Assembly (NCBI RefSeq): GCF_038007305.1
Contig: NZ_JBBOWV010000001.1
Coordinates: forward strand, 2,470,501 to 2,534,500
DNA length: 64,000 nucleotides
Source of the DNA: Solibacillus sp. FSL W7-1436
Lineage (GTDB): Bacteria; Bacillota; Bacilli; Bacillales_A; Planococcaceae
Direction of reading: 5' to 3'
Shown: one piece after another, positions 42,304 to 49,770 of the stretch
Layout of the letters: every line of letters begins with the position of its first letter
Position numbering within the stretch: the first letter of the stretch is position 1
Notes under the pieces: generated by a model
Databases searched by the model: none
What the model was told of the DNA's origin: nothing
What the model saw: the letters and a program-made list of their open reading frames with translations, nothing else
Program-made: the position numbers and the translations under genes

Positions 42304-43151
42304 CGTTTTCGCCCCCTCACAAAAAACAGCATAATTTCATCAATCGTCGGCTTCTGCAGCTCGATTACCGGATTGACATATTCACGCTTCACCAAATATT
42401 CCACGCCGAATACATAATCACGTTTTCCGAAAATGGCATGGTTAGGGATGACTTTCGCATCTTCGGCAGTCCCTTTCCAAATCCCGAATCCGTATAGCAG
42501 ATCGTCTTTATTTTCGTGGAACAGAATTTCGCCTTCATGAATGAAAATGATAGTATCGGCTATCTTTTCCAGATCGCTTGTAATGTGAGAGGAGATAAGA
42601 ATGGCATGGTCCTCGTTTTCCATAAATGTTTGCAGCAATTCCAGAATTTCGTCGCGGACTATAGGATCTAATCCACTTGTTGGCTCATCCAACAGCAAAA
42701 CTTTTGGAGAGTAGGCCAACGCTATAATGATACCAAGCTTTGTTTTCATCCCTTTTGACATTTTGCTGATTGCGTCGAAGCGCGGAACGTCAAAGCGGTT
42801 CAGCAGTTCATAATAATAATCTGTGTTCCAGTTCGGATACATCATGGAGTATAGATGATTGATGTCTTTTCCAGTCAGATGTTTTGGAATATGCAATTCG
42901 TCAAAGACAACGCCAATCTGGGATTTCAGTTCAATATCATCTAGGTCGGATCTTTTTCCTAATATGAACATTTCGCCTTGCTGCGGTTTCAAAAAATTGA
43001 TAAGCAGTTTCATCGTCGTCGATTTCCCGGCACCGTTTTGTCCGATAAACCCGGCGATCGTCCCGCACTCCACCGTGAACGAAATATTATTTAAACGGAA
43101 TTTTTTCAATTGCTTCGAAACATTTTTTACTTCAATTGCGTTCATCATCAT
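42300..43151 (-). CDS. ABC transporter ATP-binding protein (cluster gene 2)
   Basis: The protein has 283 residues: Walker A GQNGAGKSTTMKLL, Q-loop IGVVFDELH, an unusual signature MSKGMKTKLGI, Walker B VLLLDEPTSGLDP and H-loop ISSHIT. It is closest in layout to YtrB/BcrA-type exporters. Three consecutive ATGs occur at the start, with GGAGG directly upstream, so the second or third may be used. It overlaps the GntR gene by 4 nt. Confidence 0.9.
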   Translation of the reverse strand: MMMNAIEVKNVSKQLKKFRLNNISFTVECGTIAGFIGQNGAGKSTTMKLLINFLKPQQGEMFILGKRSDLDDIELKSQIGVVFDELHIPKHLTGKDINHLYSMMYPNWNTDYYYELLNRFDVPRFDAISKMSKGMKTKLGIIIALAYSPKVLLLDEPTSGLDPIVRDEILELLQTFMENEDHAILISSHITSDLEKIADTIIFIHEGEILFHENKDDLLYGFGIWKGTAEDAKVIPNHAIFGKRDYVFGVEYLVKREYVNPVIELQKPTIDEIMLFFVRGRKR

Positions 43152-43519
43152 TCCTCCAATAGTAAATCGAGTAAGTCATGCAGTTCCTCTTTCGGCACAT
43201 TGGCAGTTTTCGCGATGGATACCGCTTTTGTGAAATGCATTTCAATTTGGCGGATCAGCTCTTCCCGCAGGAAATCCTGATTGCGTTCCGATACATAGCT
43301 CCCTTTACCGGCAATCGTCACGATAAAGCCGTCCCGTTCCAAATCTGCATACGCCCGCTTCGTTGTCATAACACTGATCTTCAGTTCTTTCGCCAATGCC
43401 CTAATGGAAGGCAGGGAATCACCTGTCAGCAGTGTGCCTGTCAAAATGGCCTGTTTTAACTGGTCGGTAATTTGCTCATAAATAGGTTTTTCACTGTTAT
43501 TGCTCAATTTGATTATCAA
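43148..43519 (-). CDS. GntR-family (YtrA-like) transcriptional regulator
   Basis: This 123-residue short GntR protein has only the winged helix (PIYEQITDQLKQAIL, LPSIRALAKELKISVMTTKRAYADLERDGFI) and a small C-terminal helical extension, the YtrA pattern. The start is TTG 43519 on the - strand, with GAGGTG six nt before it. It is first in the ABC cluster and probably represses it by binding the CTGTGTATACACAG palindrome upstream. Confidence 0.9.
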   Translation of the reverse strand: MIIKLSNNSEKPIYEQITDQLKQAILTGTLLTGDSLPSIRALAKELKISVMTTKRAYADLERDGFIVTIAGKGSYVSERNQDFLREELIRQIEMHFTKAVSIAKTANVPKEELHDLLDLLLEE

Positions 43520-43542
43520 TCATTTCACCTCGCGCGTTAAAA

Positions 43543-43556
43543 CTGTGTATACACAG
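43543..43556. promoter_or_regulatory. Palindromic operator for the GntR/ABC cluster
   Basis: CTGTGTATACACAG is a perfect 14-bp palindrome, 24 nt before the GntR start codon and touching the -10 box of the - strand promoter. Binding there would block transcription, as expected for autoregulation by a YtrA-type repressor. Confidence 0.65.
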
Positions 43557-43584
43557 TATATACAGATATGGCATATTATGTCTA
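43555..43584 (-). promoter_or_regulatory. Sigma-A promoter of the GntR/ABC cluster
   Basis: On the - strand, TAGACA (-35, 43579-43584) and TATACT (-10, 43555-43560) are 18 bp apart. Confidence 0.65.
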
Positions 43585-43710
43585 CCGGCGATTTGAGAAA
43601 CTCAATTTTGGGGTGATGGATTTTATTAATCAGGTGATTATTTTTCCGGATAAGTGCTGTGTGACTCGCTGCCTTTGAATAGTTCCTTCAAACTTAAATG
43701 ATGAACCATT

Positions 43711-43740
43711 TCACTTCTGCCAAAGTTGATGCATATAGTA
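43711..43740 (+). promoter_or_regulatory. Candidate sigma-K promoter for the ymxH-dpaAB operon
   Basis: CATATAGTA (43732-43740) fits the sporulation -10 consensus CATAnnnTA, and TCAC (43711-43714) lies 17 bp upstream, matching the AC-type sigma-K -35. The dipicolinate genes downstream are known mother-cell sigma-K targets in B. subtilis. Confidence 0.5.
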
Positions 43741-43769
43741 ATGTAGGCTCTTACAAGAGGAGGGATGCA

Positions 43770-44042
43770 ATGCTTTTATCAGAGCTCGCTGAAAAAGAAC
43801 TGATCGAAATGGAAAACGGTGTTCGATATGGATTTTTAGCTGAGACGGAATGCATTTTTGATGCCAAAACAGGGAAGATTGCCGGATTTGAAATGCCGGC
43901 GCAAATGGTGAAAATGCCGTTCCAAAAGAAAAAGACAGGGATGGTAAAATATATTCCTTGGGATGAAATTATCTTAATCGGGGAAGACCGGGTATTATTT
44001 CAAAAAACAACATCGACGTTAAAGCATGCCAATGATGACTGA
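43770..44042 (+). CDS. ymxH: YlmC/YmxH family PRC-barrel sporulation protein
   Basis: This 90-residue protein of the YlmC/YmxH family (PRC-barrel-like) is found at this position in sporulating Bacillales. ATG 43770 has AGGAGGG immediately upstream; earlier in-frame ATGs have none. It shows LSELAEKELIEMENGVRYGFL and VKYIPWDEIILIGEDRVLF. Its biochemical role is not known. The end overlaps dpaA. Confidence 0.9.
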   Translation: MLLSELAEKELIEMENGVRYGFLAETECIFDAKTGKIAGFEMPAQMVKMPFQKKKTGMVKYIPWDEIILIGEDRVLFQKTTSTLKHANDD

Positions 44043-44811
44043 ACGCTGGCTTGTGATCGGTACAGATGAGCGGATGAAGTTTTTGGCGAAGCAATTATCG
44101 ACGAATGATCGCACGGTGTATTACAAAAACACAACCGTTTGGGATGAAGCACTGAATAAAGTGGCATTGGAGCTGCACCCGACAGAAATTGTGTTGCCGA
44201 TCCACCCTTTATCGATTCAAGTGGAGGAGCTTTTAGGTATTCGTCAGGCACGATTTTTTGCGGGGAAATTGACTGATCAATGGAAACAGATTCTTGAAAA
44301 CAAGCGTCTGCATTATTATTTGGAAGATGAAACATTCATCTGGAAAAATGCCGCGCTTACCGCAGAAGGTTTTTTAGCGCACTTGTATAAGGAAAAAGTA
44401 AATGTGCAGTATAAAACGATTATGATTACAGGGTTTGGACGTGTAGCAAAAATGCTTGCCCTGTTTTTAACACGTCTCAATGCAAAGGTGATCATCGCCG
44501 TGCGTTCGGAAGCACAAAAAGCCGAGGCTCTTGCATATGGCTATCAAGGTATTGAATTAAATGAGAAGAATATTATGGAAGCGGATTTTCTGATCAATAC
44601 GATTCCGACGAAATGGCTGACAAAGGATTATGAATCATGGATAATCCGTCCGATTTATGATGTCGCATCAAGCCCGGGATGTTTGAACGATTTCAAATTA
44701 TCCCAATATGAGCTGCTACCTGCATTACCTGGGAAATACTTTCCGCAAGCTGCAGCAAACTTATTATATGAAACGATACTAGAATTACGAAAGGAGGAAG
44801 CAAATGCTTGA
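44026..44811 (+). CDS. dpaA: Dipicolinate synthase subunit A
   Basis: DpaA (SpoVFA) with DpaB makes dipicolinic acid from the diaminopimelate pathway in the mother cell, for spore heat resistance. The Rossmann motif ITGFGRVAKMLA and the segment INTIPTKWL support it. It is 261 residues, shorter than the roughly 300 of B. subtilis, with a reduced N-terminal domain. Start choice is uncertain among ATGs at 44026, 44032 and 44035; all overlap or abut ymxH. Confidence 0.9.
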   Translation: MPMMTERWLVIGTDERMKFLAKQLSTNDRTVYYKNTTVWDEALNKVALELHPTEIVLPIHPLSIQVEELLGIRQARFFAGKLTDQWKQILENKRLHYYLEDETFIWKNAALTAEGFLAHLYKEKVNVQYKTIMITGFGRVAKMLALFLTRLNAKVIIAVRSEAQKAEALAYGYQGIELNEKNIMEADFLINTIPTKWLTKDYESWIIRPIYDVASSPGCLNDFKLSQYELLPALPGKYFPQAAANLLYETILELRKEEANA

Positions 44812-45394
44812 GGGAAAACGCATTGGTTTAGGAATTACCGCATCACATTGCACGTATGAAGATGTCGTACCGAAAATTACCCAATTTCGTGAAGCCGGTG
44901 CAACCGTTGTACCGATTATAACGCCTTCTGTATTACATGCTGCTACACGATTTGGAACTGGTGAAGAATGGATTGAGAAAATCGAAGCACTCGCGGGGGA
45001 AAAGGTTGTCAGCTCCATTGCGGAAGCGGAGCCGTTTGGACCGAGTAATCCACTCGACTGCATGGTAATCGCGCCGATGACAGGAAACTCCATCAGTAAA
45101 TTTGCGAATGCCGCAACAGACAGTGCCGTACTGATGGCAGCAAAGGCGACACTTCGAAATGGTTCACCTGTAGTACTTGGTATTTCAACAAATGATGCAC
45201 TTGGGTTAAACGGCATGAATTTAATGAAACTAATGAATGCGAAAAACATTTTCTTCATTCCGTTCGGTCAGGACGATCCAATTAAAAAACCGACGTCGCT
45301 CATAGCGGATTTCACAAAAATGCTCGATACTGTAGCATATACGCTCGCTCATAAAAAACAGATTCAGCCGATATTTATACAATATTTTAAATAA
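44804..45394 (+). CDS. dpaB: Dipicolinate synthase subunit B
   Basis: DpaB (SpoVFB) is the flavoprotein-like subunit of dipicolinate synthase. The 196 residues begin MLEGKRIGLGITASHCTYED and contain the flavoprotein motifs CMVIAPMTGNSISKFANA and LGISTNDALGLNG. AAAGGAGG precedes the ATG, inside the end of dpaA. It follows DpaA as an obligate partner. Confidence 0.95.
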   Translation: MLEGKRIGLGITASHCTYEDVVPKITQFREAGATVVPIITPSVLHAATRFGTGEEWIEKIEALAGEKVVSSIAEAEPFGPSNPLDCMVIAPMTGNSISKFANAATDSAVLMAAKATLRNGSPVVLGISTNDALGLNGMNLMKLMNAKNIFFIPFGQDDPIKKPTSLIADFTKMLDTVAYTLAHKKQIQPIFIQYFK

Positions 45395-45478
45395 TCAAAT
45401 AATCTAACACAATTCAAATAATATATGATACAATATCCAACATTATATACATACCGATATTTTTAGGAGAGATGAGAC

Positions 45479-46519
45479 ATGACAAAGAAATTGAATGTTG
45501 CCGTGGTTGGGGCAACAGGAGCTGTAGGTTCAAAAATGATGGAGAAGCTGATTGAGCGCAAATTTCCGATTGCATCGATCAAGTTTTTAGCTTCTGCTCG
45601 TTCAGCGGGAAAACAAATTGAATTCGATGGTGAAAACTACACGATAGAAGAAGCGAAACCGGAAAGCTTTGAAGGGGTCGACATCGCATTATTTTCAGCA
45701 GGCGGCTCTGTATCGGAAGCACTTGCACCTGAAGCAGCAAAGCGTGGAGCGATTGTTATTGATAACACAAGCCATTTCCGTATGGATCCAGAAGTACCGC
45801 TTGTTGTACCGGAAGTAAATCGCCATGCATTAAAAACAATTCCAAAAGGGATTATCGCAAATCCAAACTGTTCGACAATTCAAATGGTTGCAGCATTACA
45901 GCCAATCCGTGAAAAGTTCGGCTTAACAAAAGTTGTCGTATCGACATATCAAGCGGTATCCGGTTCTGGTGTGGCAGCAATTGAAGAGCTGCGTGAGCAA
46001 AGTGCACAATGGGATGAAGGAAAAAATGTTGAAGCGAAAGTTTTACCGGTTAAATCAGATAAAAAACATTATCCGATCGCACGTAACGTCATTCCGCAAA
46101 TCGATAAATTTACGGACAATGGCTTTACATATGAAGAAATGAAAATGATCAACGAAACGAAAAAAATTATGGAAGCACCTGAGCTGAAAGTCGCTGCGAC
46201 ATGTGTACGTGTTCCGGTTGTTTCAGGCCACTCAGAATCGGTTTATATCGAACTGGAGCAAGAAGCAACAGTACAGCAAATTTTTGACGCATTAACGGGT
46301 GCGCCGGGCATCGTTCTGCAAGATGACATTCGCGAACAGCTTTACCCGATGCCGATTTTTGCGGAAAATGAAGAACCGACATATGTTGGACGTATTCGCC
46401 AAGATCTAGACAACAAAAAAGGATTCCACTTATGGATTGTGTCAGATAATTTATTAAAAGGGGCTGCACTCAACTCTATTCAAATTGCAGAAGCTATGCT
46501 AGAGGATCACTTACTATAA
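45479..46519 (+). CDS. asd: Aspartate-semialdehyde dehydrogenase
   Basis: Asd reduces aspartyl phosphate to the semialdehyde, the precursor for lysine, DAP, dipicolinate, methionine and threonine. The 346 residues show the Rossmann start VAVVGATGAVGSKMMEKL, catalytic Cys in ANPNCSTIQM and the catalytic His region VVSGHSESVY. TAGGAGAG lies upstream. In B. subtilis dapG follows; here dapA follows directly after 17 nt. Confidence 0.97.
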   Translation: MTKKLNVAVVGATGAVGSKMMEKLIERKFPIASIKFLASARSAGKQIEFDGENYTIEEAKPESFEGVDIALFSAGGSVSEALAPEAAKRGAIVIDNTSHFRMDPEVPLVVPEVNRHALKTIPKGIIANPNCSTIQMVAALQPIREKFGLTKVVVSTYQAVSGSGVAAIEELREQSAQWDEGKNVEAKVLPVKSDKKHYPIARNVIPQIDKFTDNGFTYEEMKMINETKKIMEAPELKVAATCVRVPVVSGHSESVYIELEQEATVQQIFDALTGAPGIVLQDDIREQLYPMPIFAENEEPTYVGRIRQDLDNKKGFHLWIVSDNLLKGAALNSIQIAEAMLEDHLL

Positions 46520-46536
46520 GGGGAGGATTATTAGTT

Positions 46537-47448
46537 ATGGATTTCGGACGTATTGGTACAGCGATGATTACACCGTTTAAAAAGGACGGTACGATTAATT
46601 ATCCTGAGTTAGAACGCATTATTGACCATTTAATCGAAAATGGTACAGATTCAATTATTGCTTGTGGAACAACTTCGGAAAACCCGACAATGTCAACAGA
46701 GGAAAAAATCGAGGTCGTGCGCTTTACAGTTGAAAAAGTGGCAGGACGCATACCTGTTATCGCCGGTACAGGGGATAACGAAACAGCCTACTCGATTATG
46801 ATGACTCATAAAGCAGAGGAAAATGGGGCGAACGGAATCATGCTCGTAACGCCATATTACAATAAGCCAAACCAGCGCGGCATGTATGCCCACTTTAGTA
46901 CGATCGCAAAAGAAACGAAACTTCCAGTCATGCTTTATAATGTCCCTGGCCGTACAGGTGCCAATATTCTGGCGGAAACAACGATTGCGATCAGCAAAGA
47001 CGTGCCGAATATTACATGCATTAAAGAAGCAAGCGGCAACTTGGATCAGATGGGTGACATCATTGAAAATGTCGATCCGGATTTCCATGTGTACTCAGGG
47101 GATGACGGTTTAACATTGCCGCTGCTTGCAATCGGCGGACGCGGTATTATTTCAGTCGCTTCCCATGTAGTAGGGAAAGATATGCAGCAGATGGTTCGCG
47201 CATTTGAAGAAGGCCGTCACCAGGAAGCTGCACAAATTCACCGTGCATTATTGCCGCTCGTTCGGGCATTATTTGCACAACCGAATCCATCACCAATTAA
47301 ATACGCGATGACAAAATTAGGCTTTGATACACTTGATGTACGAATGCCGATGATGGAAATGCTACCGGAAGAAAAGGCGGCATTCGATGAAATTTGGGAT
47401 ACGTATCAGGAAAAAGCAAAAAGTTTCCGCGCATTACAAGTGAACTAA
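46537..47448 (+). CDS. dapA: 4-hydroxy-tetrahydrodipicolinate synthase
   Basis: DapA condenses aspartate semialdehyde with pyruvate, the first DAP/lysine-specific step and the source of dipicolinate. The 303 residues include CGTTSENPTMSTEEK, the YNVPGRTG tyrosine and the Schiff-base lysine in CIKEASGN. AGGGGAGG precedes the ATG. A terminator ends the operon. Confidence 0.97.
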   Translation: MDFGRIGTAMITPFKKDGTINYPELERIIDHLIENGTDSIIACGTTSENPTMSTEEKIEVVRFTVEKVAGRIPVIAGTGDNETAYSIMMTHKAEENGANGIMLVTPYYNKPNQRGMYAHFSTIAKETKLPVMLYNVPGRTGANILAETTIAISKDVPNITCIKEASGNLDQMGDIIENVDPDFHVYSGDDGLTLPLLAIGGRGIISVASHVVGKDMQQMVRAFEEGRHQEAAQIHRALLPLVRALFAQPNPSPIKYAMTKLGFDTLDVRMPMMEMLPEEKAAFDEIWDTYQEKAKSFRALQVN

Positions 47449-47453
47449 CATAT

Positions 47454-47497
47454 AAACAGTCACTCCTTCCGATGTGAAGCGGGTGACTGTTTTTTTG
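47454..47497 (+). terminator. Intrinsic terminator after dapA
   Basis: AAACAGTCAC pairs with GTGACTGTTT around an 18-nt loop and is followed by T7. Confidence 0.85.
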
Positions 47498-47510
47498 TTT
47501 TCAGTCAGTT

Positions 47511-47636
47511 TGAGGATTTTCGGGGCCGAAGTGAGGATTAACTGCCGGCAATTGAGGATTATGAGGCAAGGCTTGAGGATTACCGGCTGCCAACTGAGGA
47601 TTATCCGGATAAAAGTGAGGAATTAAATTTCGGCAA
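47511..47636. repeat. Array of six 21-nt units, core TGAGGATTA (array A)
   Basis: Cores begin at 47511, 47532, 47553, 47574, 47595 and 47616, exactly 21 nt apart. Each core is TGAGGATT(A/T) (last one TGAGGAATT), followed by 12 nt that vary completely. The array lies between the dapA terminator and the rnjB promoter. I do not recognise it. Confidence 0.85.
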
Positions 47637-47701
47637 ACTGTAAAACAGTTGCGATTTTAATTTGCCGGTCATTCCGTAAAAAAAGAAAATCACTTTTTTA
47701 T

Positions 47702-47730
47702 TTGTACTAACGTCATTCTCACCGTATAAT
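47702..47730 (+). promoter_or_regulatory. Sigma-A promoter of rnjB
   Basis: TTGTAC (47702-47707), 17 bp, TATAAT (47725-47730). The predicted start is about 40 nt before rnjB. Confidence 0.8.
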
Positions 47731-47775
47731 GAACTTTAAGTGGTTGCTGTTCGGAACAATTTAGGAGGAAATAAA

Positions 47776-49443
47776 GTGACAAAATCAAAAAATGAACTAA
47801 TCCGTGTCATTCCATTAGGTGGAGTTGGCGAAATCGGAAAATCAATGTATGTAATAGAAATCGATGAAGAGCTTTTCGTAGTAGACAGTGGGCTCATGTT
47901 CCCAGAATCCGAAATGCTTGGAATTGATATCGTCATTCCAGATATCACGTATTTAGAGGAAAATAAAGAGCGCGTAAAAGGTATTTTCCTTACTCATGGA
48001 CATGAAGATGCAATTGGATCGATTGCATATGTATTAAAGAAAATTAAAGCACCGGTATACGGTTCAAAGTTAACGATCGCACTTGCGAAGGAGCATTTGA
48101 AAGAACTGCCTGCACCTTACCAGGTGAAATTCTTTGAAGTATCGAGCAATAGTCGCATGAACTTCAATTCTACTTATGTGACATTCTTCCATACAACACA
48201 TAGTATTCCAGATTCATTAGGAATCGTTTTCCATACTTCTGAAGGTGCTATCGTTCACACGGGCGAATTCAAATTTGACCAGTCGGCAACAGGCAAGTTC
48301 AAGCCGGATTTGGCAAAAATGGCGATGCTCGGTGAAGAAGGCGTATTCATGCTTTTATCAGAGTCAATGGAAGCAGAACGTCCAGGCTATACAACAAGTG
48401 AAGCCGTGATTGCGGAAGAATTGCAAAAAACGTTCCATTCGGCACCAGGTCGAATTATCGTAGCATTATATGCATCAAACTTTATTCGTATTCAGCAAGT
48501 GTTCAGACAAGCTGCCGCATCGCACCGTAAAGTGGCGGTAGTCGGGAAATCGCTGGAGAAAATGGTCGATATCGGTGTAAACCTTGGCTATTTGGATATC
48601 GATGAGTCAACACTTGTACCAGTAAATGAAATTCATAAATATCATGATGACGAAATTATTATTATGGCAACGGGCAACAAAGGTGAACCACTTGATGCAC
48701 TTGATAAAATTGTGCGTAAACACCACCGTGACATTAAAATCAGAAATACAGACACAGTGTTAATTACATTCACACCATCACCAAGCATGGAAGTGCAAAT
48801 GTACAACACGATGAACCAATTGGCTAAAGCGGGCGCACATGTCATGACTTCAAATAAAAAAGTCCATGTTTCCGGCCACGGCAGCGCGGAAGATCTGAAA
48901 CTGATGCTGAACTTCATGAAGCCGAAATACTTCATCCCGGTTCAGGGGGAGTACCGCATGCTGATTGCGCACTCGAAACTTGCACAGCAAGTAGGTCTGC
49001 AAAAATCACAAATCTTCATCGCAGATAAAGGCGATATTGTCGAGTACAAAAACGGCAAAATGCGTATGACAGGACGTGTACAGGCAGGAAATGTACTAAT
49101 CGACGGGATCGGTGTAGGCGATGTAGGTAATATCGTTTTACGCGACCGTAAACTGCTTTCACAAGATGGTATCTTCATCGTTGTTGTAACATTGAACCGT
49201 GCACAGAAGAAAATTGCTTCAGGTCCCGAAATTTTATCACGCGGATTCGTTTACGTACGCGAATCTGAGCAGCTGATGGAAGAAGCTTCAGAAATCGCAC
49301 GCGAAGTGATCGAGAAGTATGTCGGCAAAGAAACGTTCGAATGGACAAACATCAAGCAAGAAATTCGCGACACATTAAATCAGTATCTATTCCAAAAAAC
49401 AAAACGTCGTCCAATGATCATTCCGATCATTATGGAGTACTAA
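47776..49443 (+). CDS. rnjB: Ribonuclease J2
   Basis: RNase J2 is a metallo-beta-lactamase/beta-CASP ribonuclease that partners RNase J1. GTG 47776 with TAGGAGG gives 555 residues, equal to B. subtilis RnjB. The metal motif reads THGHEDAIGS: the last His of the usual HxHxDH is Ala, as is typical of the weakly active J2 paralogue. The C-terminal beta-CASP signature VSGHGSAEDL is intact. Confidence 0.93.
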   Translation: MTKSKNELIRVIPLGGVGEIGKSMYVIEIDEELFVVDSGLMFPESEMLGIDIVIPDITYLEENKERVKGIFLTHGHEDAIGSIAYVLKKIKAPVYGSKLTIALAKEHLKELPAPYQVKFFEVSSNSRMNFNSTYVTFFHTTHSIPDSLGIVFHTSEGAIVHTGEFKFDQSATGKFKPDLAKMAMLGEEGVFMLLSESMEAERPGYTTSEAVIAEELQKTFHSAPGRIIVALYASNFIRIQQVFRQAAASHRKVAVVGKSLEKMVDIGVNLGYLDIDESTLVPVNEIHKYHDDEIIIMATGNKGEPLDALDKIVRKHHRDIKIRNTDTVLITFTPSPSMEVQMYNTMNQLAKAGAHVMTSNKKVHVSGHGSAEDLKLMLNFMKPKYFIPVQGEYRMLIAHSKLAQQVGLQKSQIFIADKGDIVEYKNGKMRMTGRVQAGNVLIDGIGVGDVGNIVLRDRKLLSQDGIFIVVVTLNRAQKKIASGPEILSRGFVYVRESEQLMEEASEIAREVIEKYVGKETFEWTNIKQEIRDTLNQYLFQKTKRRPMIIPIIMEY

Positions 49444-49486
49444 TTTGAGCAAGAGGCAGCTATAGTTGCCCCTTTAATTAATAATC

Positions 49487-49528
49487 AAAAAGGGTTTTCT
49501 TACATTAAGCGTGAGAAAGCCCTTTTTC
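49487..49528 (+). terminator. Intrinsic terminator after rnjB
   Basis: AAAAAGGGTTTTCT pairs with AGAAAGCCCTTTTT. A smaller GGCA/TGCC hairpin (49455-49471) precedes it. Confidence 0.8.
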
Positions 49529-49770
49529 TAACTAAAATTCCGGAGTGGGGAAGCTTCTTGCTGCTAGGATTAGAGAATGCTGGATAAATGCGGTAAGGAA
49601 CTGAAGTTTATTTGAAAAAAACTGATTTTTCGGTACATAGCAGTAATAACTATTCTATTCGGCACAAACTAAGCCAATTGATTAAATTACGCATCTCCAT
49701 TACCCGGAAGCCTATACAGCAACTTTGGCGTCTAACATTAAGGAACAATTTTTAAGTAGGTGAACAAAGA
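49529..49770. other. Gene-free stretch before spoIIIE
   Basis: This fills the position of tepA in B. subtilis, but no tepA remnant is recognisable. A weak promoter candidate is TTGAAA (49612-49617) with TACATA (49634-49639) at 16 bp. No repeats of the kinds seen elsewhere are found. Confidence 0.45.

Noticed and set aside
45395-45478. Lysine riboswitch upstream of asd/dapA
   Set aside because: The gap is 84 nt, too short for an L box, and has no matching motif.
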